64,000 bases of DNA from contig JACRLO010000020.1 in the NCBI GenBank assembly GCA_016235245.1, positions 62,001 to 126,000 on the forward strand. The letters run 5' to 3'. This document shows positions 27,749-37,017 of this stretch, in pieces. The position numbers and the translations under genes were made by a program. Source of the stretch: Nitrospirota bacterium. Its GTDB lineage: Bacteria; Nitrospirota; Thermodesulfovibrionia; Thermodesulfovibrionales; UBA6898. Under the pieces are notes generated by a model. That model was not told where the DNA came from. It ran no database searches and was given only the letters and a program-made list of their open reading frames with translations. How positions within the stretch are numbered: the stretch's first letter is position 1; every line of letters begins with the position of its first letter.

Positions 27749-28039
27749 TCACTTCCTCAGAATTTCCGGAACAGGCATGAGCGAGCCGGACGGGAAATGT
27801 TCGAAAGAAAACGGGTAATCCTGAAACGCAGTGTTGCGGTCCGCCATGGATGGGTGGCGGGTATAGCGCGCCTCAGTGAAAAGACAAAGGTCAGTAAGCT
27901 TCAATGAAGAGACCAGGCGATTTTCGCGCTCCAATCGGGGCCCGGCTGCCTTTCTCCCGGCCGCGGCGTGCATCATAAGAGCAACCGCTATTGCCGCCTG
28001 GACGACAACCACAACAACATAAACCATAGACCTTCTCAT
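27749..28039 (-). CDS. Small anchored protein of the ABC cassette
   Basis: This 96-residue protein starts at the Met in MRRSMVYVVVVVVQAAIA; the frame extends 17 codons upstream without a ribosome site. One membrane helix (about 5-24) is followed by a polar tail containing LTDLCLFTEARYTRHPSM and FSFEHFPSGSLMPVP. I have a sense that this tail pattern recurs beside MacB-like cassettes in Geobacter-type genomes, but I cannot verify that here. It is the first gene of the unit 28039-24703, 83 bases before the permease, and divergent from the exopolysaccharide operon. Function unknown; an anchored accessory or substrate-presenting subunit is possible. Confidence 0.65.
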   Translation of the reverse strand: MRRSMVYVVVVVVQAAIAVALMMHAAAGRKAAGPRLERENRLVSSLKLTDLCLFTEARYTRHPSMADRNTAFQDYPFSFEHFPSGSLMPVPEILRK

Positions 28040-28218
28040 CAACTCAGCTGCGCCATATTCAGATTGGAACCATTTTACCACAAATAGCACATAACATTAT
28101 TTATGATTATTGGTATGCAGCCCTGCGCTGCCCCCTCAGCCATTCCTTCACTTCATCGACTTTGAGAGGGGACAATATTAATCTGCTATTGAAAAAACTG
28201 ATAAGAAACAAAAACAAT

Positions 28219-28247
28219 TTGACTTTCTCAACATTATGCTGTAAATT
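28219..28247 (+). promoter_or_regulatory. Sigma-70-like promoter of the exopolysaccharide operon
   Basis: TTGACT (28219-28224), a 17-base spacer and TAAATT (28242-28247) lie about 44 bases upstream of the first start codon at 28291. The surrounding 250 bases (28040-28290) hold no gene and separate two divergent operons. Confidence 0.6.
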
Positions 28248-28290
28248 TCTGAATATGGACGCGTTACGCAGAATCTCATGGAGGGATGCA

Positions 28291-29052
28291 ATGAGGGCGT
28301 GTAAGAGTTTAATTGCAGGTCTGCTGGTGGCTATGTTTTCTTTCTCAGTAATAGCTCCTGTTTCTGCCCAGAGCATAGCCGTTCTGGGCGAGGTCAGGGC
28401 AAACGGCAAGGTATCCATAGAATCAACCAGCGGCCAGTGGCTGTCAGCCCCTGCAACCTATCCCCTGCTGCAGAACACAGGCATCAGGACCGATGACGGG
28501 ACTGCCTCCCTCTACCTTAAAGAGGGCTCAAGGATCGACCTTTCAAAGGATTCTCTTGCCCTTATAGACGGCAGCAGCAGCAATTATGCGATTCATATGA
28601 GCAATGGCACATTGGCCTTTAATGTGGCTCCGGGAGCATCCCTGTCCGTGCAGACAACATCAACAACCATCTCGGTAAACAGGAAGAGTTCTCTCGTTCA
28701 GAAAGTGAGCCTTGAAAAATCAGGGCGGGTTCTGGGTGTCATTTCGGCAACCGATAAGGGGACAGAGGTCAGATGCATTTCCGGACGCGTTGCGATCGAA
28801 GTCACCCCTGCCGAGACAAAACTTCTTTCCTCCGGAGAGAGCATTTTTGTTGATGCAAACAGCACCTATAAAGTCTACCATACCCAGGCCCTGGCCTCTG
28901 AAGAAGAGAAAAGCGGCCCAGACCCGGGGTCTTCCAGGGGAAAGCTCACGGCCGCAATTATCGGCGGAGTTTTCCTGACGACCGCCGGGATTATATCATT
29001 CGACGTCTGGAGAGGCAGCAACAGAAAGCTTGCAAGCCCGTCGTCACCCTAA
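28291..29052 (+). CDS. FecR-domain secreted/anchored protein
   Basis: This 253-residue protein starts at 28291 because GGAGGG lies five bases upstream; two in-frame Met codons further up lack one. A signal peptide (MRACKSLIAGLLVAMFSFSVIAPVSAQ) is followed by a FecR-like domain (about 28-190): GEVRANGKVSIESTSGQW, LLQNTGIRTDDGTASLYLKEGSRIDL, IRCISGRVAIEV-type phrases. A C-terminal hydrophobic segment (LTAAIIGGVFLTTAGIISF) could be a tail anchor. Unlike FecR proper there is no cytoplasmic anti-sigma part. FecR-like proteins head many exopolysaccharide loci in these phyla; their role is unknown, perhaps polymer or peptidoglycan binding. Confidence 0.85.
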   Translation: MRACKSLIAGLLVAMFSFSVIAPVSAQSIAVLGEVRANGKVSIESTSGQWLSAPATYPLLQNTGIRTDDGTASLYLKEGSRIDLSKDSLALIDGSSSNYAIHMSNGTLAFNVAPGASLSVQTTSTTISVNRKSSLVQKVSLEKSGRVLGVISATDKGTEVRCISGRVAIEVTPAETKLLSSGESIFVDANSTYKVYHTQALASEEEKSGPDPGSSRGKLTAAIIGGVFLTTAGIISFDVWRGSNRKLASPSSP

Positions 29053-29085
29053 ATTAATACATCCCGTAACAGTATCTTGCAATAC

Positions 29086-30099
29086 ATGAAAAGCATAATT
29101 TCCCGAGTTGCGTTTTTTTTCCTTGCGGCCGCATTCTTTGCCGGATGCGGAGGCTCTCCTGCAGTTAAAACTCCATCACCGGAAACAGCCATGGCATCTT
29201 CCAAAAAAACGGATAAGCTCAATGAAGCCCTCATGATGTCAGCGATCACCCAGCAGACTCCCTTGGAGGAGAGCTATCTGATAGGACCTGAAGACCTTCT
29301 CGATATTGAAGCGTATAATGTCGAGGAACTGAAAAAGACGGTCAGGGTCAACTCTCAGGGTGATATAGCCCTGCCCCTTGTCGGCATTCTCACTATCAAA
29401 GGGCTGACGACTGCCGAGGCCGAAAAGCTTATCGCCAAAAGGCTCGACAAATACGTACAGGAGACCGTAGTAACGGTCTTTGTTAAGGAATACAAAAGCC
29501 AGAGGATTTCGGTCATCGGCGCGGTCAAAAGGTCTCAGGTCTTTGCCATTACCGGTCAGCGATATCTTCTTGACATGCTGTTGATGGCAGAGGGACTGGC
29601 TGCCGAAGCCGGCAGCATCTGTTATGTCGTCAGGCCGACGCTCAAGACAAACACGGGCAGCAAGGCAGAGACCATAGTCATAGACCTTGATGAACTTGTC
29701 ATGAGAGGCAATTTCAGCCTGAATATCCCCGTCTTTGCGGGGGATATCATTAATGTGCCGAAGGGCGGCGTCTTCTTTGTTGATGGAGAGGTGAGAACTC
29801 CCGGCGTATATACGATGAAGGGAAAAACAACACTTGTCCAGGCCATTAGCATGGCTCAGGGCGTGGGGCCGAACGCGTCGACCGACGACGTGCGGATCTT
29901 TCGGGACAATGGCAAAGGTGAGAGGGAGATCATCGTAGCCAATTACGATGACATCACGAGCGGCAGCAAGCCGGACACGATAATCGCTGAAAATGATATC
30001 ATTATTGTGGCTGCAAGCGGCACAAAAACCTTTTTTAACAACTTCGTCAGAACGATCAGGGGCGCGGTCAGCTTCGGCGGCGCAAGTATGGGATTCTAG
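29086..30099 (+). CDS. Polysaccharide export outer-membrane lipoprotein (Wza-like)
   Basis: This 337-residue lipoprotein has a signal sequence ending AAAFFAGCGGSP, so Cys near residue 19 would be lipidated. A Poly_export domain (YLIGPEDLLDIEAYNVEELKKTVRVNSQGDIALPLVG) and two SLBB-type domains (RISVIGAVKRSQVF...; GVFFVDGEVRTPGVYTMKGKTTLVQAI) follow. Members form the outer-membrane channel for exopolysaccharide. The ATG at 29086 is chosen over the in-frame TTG at 29077. It is immediately followed by the Wzc-type co-polymerase, its usual partner. Confidence 0.95.
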   Translation: MKSIISRVAFFFLAAAFFAGCGGSPAVKTPSPETAMASSKKTDKLNEALMMSAITQQTPLEESYLIGPEDLLDIEAYNVEELKKTVRVNSQGDIALPLVGILTIKGLTTAEAEKLIAKRLDKYVQETVVTVFVKEYKSQRISVIGAVKRSQVFAITGQRYLLDMLLMAEGLAAEAGSICYVVRPTLKTNTGSKAETIVIDLDELVMRGNFSLNIPVFAGDIINVPKGGVFFVDGEVRTPGVYTMKGKTTLVQAISMAQGVGPNASTDDVRIFRDNGKGEREIIVANYDDITSGSKPDTIIAENDIIIVAASGTKTFFNNFVRTIRGAVSFGGASMGF

Positions 30100-30104
30100 A
30101 AACT

Positions 30105-32411
30105 ATGGCAGACGACAGAACAAATTCTTCGCAGGAAGACAACAAAAGCAGGGCCCTGGAAAAAGTAAGCGAACACCCCCTCGTTCCCGGTTCCTATTAT
30201 CCTTATGGCGAAGACGACGTCCATATCAGGGATTATCTCCAGATCATTCTCAGAAGAAAGTGGATCGTCATCACCTTCCTGCTGACGATCTTCACGACCG
30301 TAACGATCGGCACCTTTATGATGAAGCCGCAGTATAAGTCAACGGTCACCCTGAGGATTGACAAGGAAAACCCCAACATCCTCACCTTCAAGGATGTCTA
30401 TGCGGTAGAACGGCCGGAAGAGGACTACTACCAGACCCAGTTCAAGGTCCTCAAATCGAGAAATCTTGCCAAACGAGTAATCCGGCAGATGAAGCTTGAC
30501 GCAAACCCTGAGTTTTCAGGACAGAAAGCGGAACTCAAGGCTGCCTCCTTTCTCAAAAAGCCTGACAATCTGCTCAAGGAAGAAGGCATTGACTCAACCC
30601 TTGTAGACGGCTTTCTCAAAAGAGTAGAGGTCATCCCCCAGCAGAAGTCACGCCTCGTTAATGTCAGTTTTACCTCTTACAACCCGGAGCTTGCGGCAAA
30701 AGTGACCGATTCCATCGCCAAGTCCTTCATTGACCTGAACATCGAATCGAAGTTCGAGGCAACGCAGCAGGCACGCGAATGGCTCGAAAAACAGCTTGAG
30801 GCGATGAAGGCCAAGGTCGAACAGGCAGAGGAAAAGCTGAACGAGTATGCAGGGAAAAACGAGATCATCTTCCTTGAGACAAAGGTCGATGAAAAGGACG
30901 GCAAAAGCGGCGGCAGTGAAAACCTTGTCTCAAAAAAACTTGGTGCGCTCTCCACCGAGATGATCACGGCAACGTCCGAGCGGATACAAAAAGAAGCGAT
31001 TTATAACGAAGTAAAATCCGGCGATGCCGAGGCCAGCCCCATCGTGCTTAACAATGCCCTGGTCATGGCCATGCGGAAAGATTACGCTGCCCTCGAATCA
31101 GACTACAATCAGAACCTCAAGACCTACAAGCCCGACTATCCCAAGATGGTAAAGCTCAAGGAACTGATGGACCAGGTAAAGAAGCGGCTGGATACCGAGA
31201 CCAGGAGGGTCGTCTCGAGCATAAAGAAAGACTATGAGGCGGCAGTCAAACGCGAGGCATATCTCAAGTCAGCCTTTGAAAAGCAGAAGCAGGAAGCACT
31301 TGACCTCAATAACCGCTCTGTCCAGTATCAGATCCTGAAGCGCGAGGCTGATACGAACAAGGAACTCTACCATGGTCTGCTGCAGCGGCTGAAAGAGACC
31401 GGCATATCGGCAAGCCTCACCTCAAGCAACATACAGATCCTTGATCGCGCTGAGGTCCCGAAAGGTCCTTTCACCCCCAAGAAAGGCAGGAACCTTCTGC
31501 TTGCTCTGATCATCGGCCTGTTCGGGGGGATCGGACTTGCCTTCTTTACTGAATATCTGGATAACACGATCAAAACACCCGAAGATATCGAAAAGAAAAT
31601 GTACATGCCTTCGCTCGGCCTTGTGCCGCTCTACGCCCCGGAGAAAATATCCCTGAAGTCCGGCAGAGGAAAAGATAAGGTCACCGCGAAACAGCAACAG
31701 ACCAAGGCTTCGCCCGTCGAATACATAAGCCATTCTGACAGCAAGAGCCAGCTGAGCGAGGCGTACTCGTCCATCAGGACATTTCTCCTTTTCTCTACGG
31801 CAGGAAAACCGCCGAAGGTAATGATGGTCACCAGCGCACGGAGGGAGGAAGGAAAGACAACGACGGCGATCAATACAGCCATCAGCCTTACCAAGTCGGA
31901 CGCAAAAGTGGTAATCCTTGACGCTGACATGCGCAGACCAAGACTCCATAAGGTCTTCAAGATGAGCAATACGACGGGGCTGTCGTCCTATCTTTCCGGA
32001 AACGATGAGTTCGGCGATGCCCTGGTGAAGCATACAGACATCCCGAACCTCGATGTCATAACATCAGGCCCTTTGCCGCCTAATCCTGCAGAACTGCTCG
32101 GTTCCTACCGGCTGAGGGAACTGATTGACGGCCTGTACCCGCTTTACAATTATATCATCTTCGATACGCCGCCCATTCTCGGGCTTGCTGATGCCGCGGT
32201 AGCAAGCACACAGACAGACGGCGTAATCATGGTCGTACGGTCTGGTCTGACCCCAAAAGATGCTGCGGTGCAGGCAAAAAAGATACTCGAAAGCGTCAAT
32301 GCAAAGGTCCTGGGTGTTGTACTGAATGCCATCAACGAGCCGAACATGAAATACGGCTATTACTCCTACTACCAGTATTACTACCAGAATTATACGAGTG
32401 ATGAAAAATAG
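30105..32411 (+). CDS. Wzc-type polysaccharide co-polymerase with BY-kinase domain
   Basis: This 768-residue protein has two membrane helices (about 50-72 and 462-482) bracketing a large periplasmic coiled-coil region (about 90-450), as in Wzz/GumC. A cytoplasmic bacterial tyrosine kinase domain follows: Walker A-type SARREEGKTTTAINTA (about 575-590), Walker A' VVILDADMRRPR and Walker B YIIFDTPPILG. The C-terminus has a tyrosine cluster (KYGYYSYYQYYYQNY), the usual autophosphorylation sites. It controls chain length and export through the Wza-like pore. The CpsB-type phosphatase at 37018 is the likely antagonist. The next gene starts inside its last codons. Confidence 0.95.
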   Translation: MADDRTNSSQEDNKSRALEKVSEHPLVPGSYYPYGEDDVHIRDYLQIILRRKWIVITFLLTIFTTVTIGTFMMKPQYKSTVTLRIDKENPNILTFKDVYAVERPEEDYYQTQFKVLKSRNLAKRVIRQMKLDANPEFSGQKAELKAASFLKKPDNLLKEEGIDSTLVDGFLKRVEVIPQQKSRLVNVSFTSYNPELAAKVTDSIAKSFIDLNIESKFEATQQAREWLEKQLEAMKAKVEQAEEKLNEYAGKNEIIFLETKVDEKDGKSGGSENLVSKKLGALSTEMITATSERIQKEAIYNEVKSGDAEASPIVLNNALVMAMRKDYAALESDYNQNLKTYKPDYPKMVKLKELMDQVKKRLDTETRRVVSSIKKDYEAAVKREAYLKSAFEKQKQEALDLNNRSVQYQILKREADTNKELYHGLLQRLKETGISASLTSSNIQILDRAEVPKGPFTPKKGRNLLLALIIGLFGGIGLAFFTEYLDNTIKTPEDIEKKMYMPSLGLVPLYAPEKISLKSGRGKDKVTAKQQQTKASPVEYISHSDSKSQLSEAYSSIRTFLLFSTAGKPPKVMMVTSARREEGKTTTAINTAISLTKSDAKVVILDADMRRPRLHKVFKMSNTTGLSSYLSGNDEFGDALVKHTDIPNLDVITSGPLPPNPAELLGSYRLRELIDGLYPLYNYIIFDTPPILGLADAAVASTQTDGVIMVVRSGLTPKDAAVQAKKILESVNAKVLGVVLNAINEPNMKYGYYSYYQYYYQNYTSDEK

Positions 32412-33588
32412 CCAATCCGGCAGGGGAGGAGCTGCCCCGGCAGCGCTTATCTCTGTCGTTGCGCTTGTCCTTTTCATCGCATCTCTCCTGCCCCTTGCCA
32501 CCAGGGTCCTTGGCTGGTATCACTTCAGGGAACAGGACGAAAACGCCCTCCGCTCGGCAATCCGCTGGGACAACGGAAACGCATCGTATCACTATATGCT
32601 CGGCAAGTACTACCACCTGAGCCTGGAGAACCCTGATATGCCGAAGGCTATCGAAGCGTATCAGGAATCCCTCAGGCGCAGCCCTCTTCAGCCTGGCGTC
32701 TGGATCGACCTTTCAAAGGCGTACCAGCTGAACAATCAGCAGACAGAGGCTGAGCATGCTCTCGAGAGGGCGGTCAGACTGAACCCCAACAACCCCCCGC
32801 TCCTGTGGGAAGCGGGGACGTTCTATCTCATGAACAACATGACCGAAAAGGCTGTGGCTGTACTCAGGCAGTATCTTCTCCTTGACCCTGCGATGCAGTC
32901 AATGGTCTATGACCTCTGCTGGAAGCTCAAGCTTGAAAACAGTTTTATTATCGCCAATATTGTTCCGCAGTCATACCGGTATCAGGCAGGGTATCTGTCA
33001 TACCTGATCTCTGCGAAAAAGGCTGCAGAATCGGCAGATGCATGGAAAACGCTTGATCCAGGCAGCATCGAAAAGAAGGATTTTATGGCCTATACGAACT
33101 TTCTGATCCAGCAGGACCTGTATGGTCAGGCAGAGTCTGTCTGGAACGAGGTCACGGCAAAGATCGAGGGCATGCATGGACGCGAAGCGAACTCCCTTCT
33201 CTGGAATCACGGATTTGAAAACGAACCCCTCAACGGTGGATTTGACTGGAAGATAACCGAGGTCCAGGGGGTAAATGTCTTTATCGATGATTCGGTCAAG
33301 ATGACCGGCACCCGTTCCCTGGGAGTTTCGTTCGACGGGCAGAATAATCCGGACGTCACAATTGCACAGCAGGTGGTGCCGATCGTTGCCGGCACCTATT
33401 ACTCGCTGCGGACCTACATAAAAACTGACGGCATCACCACGAAAAACGGGGTATTTATTCAGGTACAGGGGCACCACTGCGCTCAAAAGCTTGACAACAA
33501 AATCGAGGGAACGGCATGGATAGACGGGATAATCCTGAAACCACAAACAGCCAATCAGACGAGCAGTTCCAAAAAGCATACCAGGTAA
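32401..33588 (+). CDS. TPR protein with C-terminal carbohydrate-binding-like domain
   Basis: This 395-residue protein has one N-terminal membrane helix (about 12-35), tetratricopeptide repeats (about 60-200: YHYMLGKYYHLSLENPDMPKAIEAYQESLRR, AEHALERAVRLNPNNPPLLWEAGTFYL), and a C-terminal domain (about 265-380) beginning LLWNHGFENEPLNGGFDW. The latter resembles the CBM/jelly-roll module often found in EPS-locus TPR proteins (GFENEP...TGTRSLGVSFDG). It overlaps the kinase gene (start at 32401; a GTG at 32398 is also possible) and the DnaJ gene. Such proteins are thought to organise polymer assembly, but evidence is contextual. Confidence 0.82.
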   Translation: MKNSQSGRGGAAPAALISVVALVLFIASLLPLATRVLGWYHFREQDENALRSAIRWDNGNASYHYMLGKYYHLSLENPDMPKAIEAYQESLRRSPLQPGVWIDLSKAYQLNNQQTEAEHALERAVRLNPNNPPLLWEAGTFYLMNNMTEKAVAVLRQYLLLDPAMQSMVYDLCWKLKLENSFIIANIVPQSYRYQAGYLSYLISAKKAAESADAWKTLDPGSIEKKDFMAYTNFLIQQDLYGQAESVWNEVTAKIEGMHGREANSLLWNHGFENEPLNGGFDWKITEVQGVNVFIDDSVKMTGTRSLGVSFDGQNNPDVTIAQQVVPIVAGTYYSLRTYIKTDGITTKNGVFIQVQGHHCAQKLDNKIEGTAWIDGIILKPQTANQTSSSKKHTR

Positions 33589-35033
33589 TCTCCCTGTCAT
33601 ACAGGGGGGATGAACCTGAACGCCTGTACCGCGAGGCGATCAACTGCTTTGACACCCTCATTGAGATCTCTCAGGGCAATGAGACAATAAGGGAATTTGC
33701 ACACCGGCATAGCATCGACATGAAATATCTTGTCGACGGCGCCAGCTTCGTCATCTCCAAAATGCACTTTAACCATGAAAATAACTTCTACGTCACCCTC
33801 GGTCTGCCGCAGCATGCAACACCGGAAGAATTGAGCAGAAGATGGAAAAAGTTCATGCTCCTCTATCATCCGGACAAGCAGGTCGGCAACGAAGAATGGG
33901 TATCAGAGCGGGCAAAGAAGGTCAATGAGGCATATACGGCGCTGAAGGACGAAGCAAAGCGGGCGGAATACGACCGCAGGCTCAATGAGCAGATGCTGAG
34001 CCGGAAATTCTCACCGGCGAATGCACACGGGATCTTTCCTCATCTGCAGCCGTCAAGGACGGCCGGCCGGCGGCGCAGGCATGAGGGTTCTTCTGCGGCG
34101 TGGAACAGCATCCGTCCCTACATGCCAAAGATCCTGTTTGCACTCTATGCCCTCACTGCCTTGATCGTCTTCGGATTCATATACAACCAGAATAAGTCGT
34201 CGCACCTTGAAGCGGAACTTGCCCCGGAAGCGGCCAGAGCAGGAAGCGGTGAGGGAAAATCGAAAGCTGCCGTTCAGGAACATGCTCAGGAACACTCGCC
34301 TGCGGCTCCTGTTGAACGGAGTAATGATCCAGTCCCTCCGGCCCAGGAAACAAAAAACCGTTCAGCCGCTGCTTCACCTCTTCAGACAATACGGCATTGG
34401 TTCAAACCAAATGGACCGAAGCAGGCTGAAGAAAAAGTCAGGACTGACACCAGAGCCGACAGACAGACCGCAGCCGCAAAAAAAGAAGACAGGCCCCAGG
34501 ATAACACAACCCCTCAGCAGCTTCCGCTCAGGCCTGCAAACGCAGAGCAGCCCCAAAGAGAAACCCCTCAGCAGCTGCATGCCGACATCCAGAAGGCCCC
34601 GGCTGAATCTGCCGAGCCGGTCAGACCGTTGCAGGAAGCCAGACGGCAGACAGCCGCAGAGCCTAAGACGGAGCAGATCACAAAAGAAGAGGTTGAGGAA
34701 TTTATGCAGAGATATATCGGTGTATATACAAAAAACGATCTGAACGCCTTTCTGGCGCTCTTCTCCCGCTCTGCCGTAGAAAACAATACCCTGACCTATA
34801 ACGAGATGCGCAGCGCCTATAAAGCGACTTTCAGCGAGAAGATCAATAACTATAAGATCAGCAATATGGATATCCGGACAGATGGCCAGACCACAACCGT
34901 GTCCGGCACCTATACGATTAACCGGTACATCTCTGCCGAAGACCGTTGGGCACGATACAGCGGAAAAATCGTATGGAAACTGATCAGGGAAAACTCCCAG
35001 CTGAGGATCATCAGCATAAATTATGATAAGTAA
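33516..35033 (+). CDS. Membrane protein with J-domain and C-terminal NTF2/SnoaL-like domain
   Basis: This 505-residue protein has an N-terminal unknown region (1-90), a J-domain (about 92-155) with the catalytic HPD in LLYHPDKQ, one membrane helix (about 207-225, ILFALYALTALIVFGFIY), and a long low-complexity linker rich in Gln, Ala, Glu and Pro (230-385). A C-terminal domain (about 390-505; VEEFMQRYIGVYTKNDLNAFLALFS) resembles SnoaL/NTF2-like folds seen at the end of other cell-surface proteins. The J-domain should recruit DnaK in the cytoplasm while the linker and C-terminal domain would be periplasmic. It overlaps the TPR gene by 73 bases and the ligase gene by 11, so it is firmly inside the operon. 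Confidence 0.85.
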   Translation: MDRRDNPETTNSQSDEQFQKAYQVISLSYRGDEPERLYREAINCFDTLIEISQGNETIREFAHRHSIDMKYLVDGASFVISKMHFNHENNFYVTLGLPQHATPEELSRRWKKFMLLYHPDKQVGNEEWVSERAKKVNEAYTALKDEAKRAEYDRRLNEQMLSRKFSPANAHGIFPHLQPSRTAGRRRRHEGSSAAWNSIRPYMPKILFALYALTALIVFGFIYNQNKSSHLEAELAPEAARAGSGEGKSKAAVQEHAQEHSPAAPVERSNDPVPPAQETKNRSAAASPLQTIRHWFKPNGPKQAEEKVRTDTRADRQTAAAKKEDRPQDNTTPQQLPLRPANAEQPQRETPQQLHADIQKAPAESAEPVRPLQEARRQTAAEPKTEQITKEEVEEFMQRYIGVYTKNDLNAFLALFSRSAVENNTLTYNEMRSAYKATFSEKINNYKISNMDIRTDGQTTTVSGTYTINRYISAEDRWARYSGKIVWKLIRENSQLRIISINYDK

Positions 35034-36453
35034 TATGCTGGCAGTCATCATTGTGCTTGCAACGCTCCTGTTCGGGGCAGTTGAGGTCTGGTCCGCCGCA
35101 GCCGTAATAAGTCTCGTCTTTGCCACAGGCCTTTTCTGGTCCTTCACGAATCGGAAAAATAAGGGGAATCTGCCTGAAAACACCGGGAGATTGTTTCTCG
35201 TGGCGCTCATGTTCTGCGGCTATATCGGTCTTCAGCTCGTTCCCCTTCCTGCAGCAGTAGTCAGTATTATCTCCCCTGCCACGGCAGGCACGAGGGACTT
35301 CTACCGCGTCTCCGACATGGCATTCATACCGCTCAGTTTTGACCCTTACCTGACCTTACATGAACTTCTCAGGGCAGCCGCGTTTTTCGTGGTGTTCTTC
35401 ATCTCTTCGATCGTCTTCAGGGACAGAGAAAACCTGACAAAGATGATCGTCACGCTGATTGTCTTTGGCTTCTGCCTCGCAGTCTTTGGGATTGTGCAGA
35501 AGGCGACCTGGAACGATAAGATCTACTGGATCCGGCAGCTGACAGCCGGCGGCTCTCCCTTTGGCCCTTTTGTAAACAGAAACCATTTTGCCGGGTTCAT
35601 CGGCATGCTCATCCCTCTCGGGCTCGGCTATACCCTGACCCGGGAAAACCGGGAGAAGTTCATCTTCTTCGGCTTTCTGACAGTCATCATGACCGTATCG
35701 CTTATCGCTGCCCTCTCGCGGGGCGGCATCATCAGCTTCTTTTCGAGCATGGCGCTCTTCAGTCTGCTCGTTGTAATTACACGAGTGCGGACACGCTCTC
35801 TCTGGGCGATCTCCGTTTTTCTGATCATCGTTGCCGCATACGTTGTGTACATCGGCATCGACCCAATCATAAATCGTTTCTATGCAACCGATATCACGAA
35901 AGATCAGCGTCTTATTGTCTGGCAATCTACCCTTGCCGCAGGCAGGGACTTCTGGTTCACCGGTACGGGGTTGGGCACGTTTATCGATATGTTCCACCTT
36001 TATTCTCCTGCCTCCGTTCAGAGCATCATTGACCATGCGCATAATGACTATCTCGAATTTATGCTCGAAACCGGAACGATCGGCATGGCGCTGCTCCTGA
36101 CCTTTGCCGGCTTTCTCCTCTATTCCTTTGCAAAAGCGGATTTTCAGGGGAAGCGGGGTCTGATACGGATCGCCGTGATTGCCTCAGTTTTTTCTATGAT
36201 GATGCACAGCATCGTTGATTTCAACCTCCATATCCTTTCGAACATGCTGCTGTTTGCTGTCGTGCTCGGCATGCTCTCGTCTCTCAGCATAACCTCAGGA
36301 GAGAAATACCATAGAAGAAAATCGAAGGGCACGGAGGCAAAGGGCAATGGACTGCAGGACAACGACAGGGAACAGGCAGCAGGCGACAGAACACAGGAGG
36401 GATTGCTTGACCATGGTGCAGAGGACTGGGAAAAGGAGCTAACGCAAAAATAA
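35023..36453 (+). CDS. O-antigen ligase/polymerase family membrane protein
   Basis: This 476-residue polytopic protein has about ten or eleven helices and the Wzy_C/O-antigen ligase signature: the segment RNHFAGFIGMLIPLGLG, ALSRGGIISFFSSM, and the periplasmic loop with FWFTGTGLGTF followed by HAHNDYLEFMLETG. Such enzymes polymerise repeat units or ligate glycan to lipid A. With Wza and Wzc here and no WaaL context, an EPS polymerase role is more likely. The C-terminal tail (about 425-476) is hydrophilic and charged. It overlaps genes on both sides by 11 and 1 bases. Confidence 0.92.
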   Translation: MISNMLAVIIVLATLLFGAVEVWSAAAVISLVFATGLFWSFTNRKNKGNLPENTGRLFLVALMFCGYIGLQLVPLPAAVVSIISPATAGTRDFYRVSDMAFIPLSFDPYLTLHELLRAAAFFVVFFISSIVFRDRENLTKMIVTLIVFGFCLAVFGIVQKATWNDKIYWIRQLTAGGSPFGPFVNRNHFAGFIGMLIPLGLGYTLTRENREKFIFFGFLTVIMTVSLIAALSRGGIISFFSSMALFSLLVVITRVRTRSLWAISVFLIIVAAYVVYIGIDPIINRFYATDITKDQRLIVWQSTLAAGRDFWFTGTGLGTFIDMFHLYSPASVQSIIDHAHNDYLEFMLETGTIGMALLLTFAGFLLYSFAKADFQGKRGLIRIAVIASVFSMMMHSIVDFNLHILSNMLLFAVVLGMLSSLSITSGEKYHRRKSKGTEAKGNGLQDNDREQAAGDRTQEGLLDHGAEDWEKELTQK

Positions 36454-37016
36454 TGCATGCACGGGCGATTCGACAGGTGCCTATCCGTTATTTCGATCAG
36501 AACAATGTTCCGGGTTACGCCGTTGCGCTTCTGCGCCTCTGCCTGCTTCTGTTTCTCGTGCTGTCTGCAATGGCCGTTTCCTGCGCTGCAGAAACTTCGA
36601 CGTCAGCAGGACCGACCCTCAAAAAAGCTGTGTTTCGTAAACCATCGGGAGCAGCCCAAGACCTGTCGGGAGAAAAGGCCGGAGAGACCTTCCTTGTTGA
36701 GGTGATTCGAGATAAGGAGGGCCTGAGAAAGGGGCTTTCCTCCAGAGATGGCATGCCGGAGGAGCAGGGCATGCTCTTTGTGCTTGAAGCCTCAGAGGAT
36801 CACGTATTCTGGATGAAAGGCATGCGGATCCCGCTTGACATCATCTTTATGGGAAAGGATAAGCAGATCACCGAGATCCTCGAAAACCTCCAACCCTGCA
36901 GACAGTGCCCCTTATATTTTCCCAGAAAGCGGCCGTCCTACGCTCTTGAACTTAATGCGGGCATGGCCCGGAAACAGGGTCTGTCCGTCGGCGACACCAT
37001 GGTCATTGAAGAATGA
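36453..37016 (+). CDS. DUF192-family exported protein
   Basis: This 187-residue protein has an N-terminal membrane/signal segment (VALLRLCLLLFLVLSAMAVSC; Cys near 44 could be lipidated). A DUF192 domain (about 75-185) follows: RKGLSSRDGMPEEQGMLFV, VFWMKGMRIPLDIIFM, PCRQCPLY and YALELNAGMARKQGLSVGD. DUF192 proteins are small beta-barrels of unknown function, generally periplasmic. The ATG overlaps the ligase stop (TAATG), so it is translated with the EPS operon, an unusual place for the family. Confidence 0.88.
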   Translation: MHARAIRQVPIRYFDQNNVPGYAVALLRLCLLLFLVLSAMAVSCAAETSTSAGPTLKKAVFRKPSGAAQDLSGEKAGETFLVEVIRDKEGLRKGLSSRDGMPEEQGMLFVLEASEDHVFWMKGMRIPLDIIFMGKDKQITEILENLQPCRQCPLYFPRKRPSYALELNAGMARKQGLSVGDTMVIEE

Positions 37017-37017
37017 A

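Noticed and set aside
34374-35210. Minus-strand open frame of 278 codons
   Set aside because: Antisense to the low-complexity linker of the J-domain protein; biased composition explains the lack of stops.
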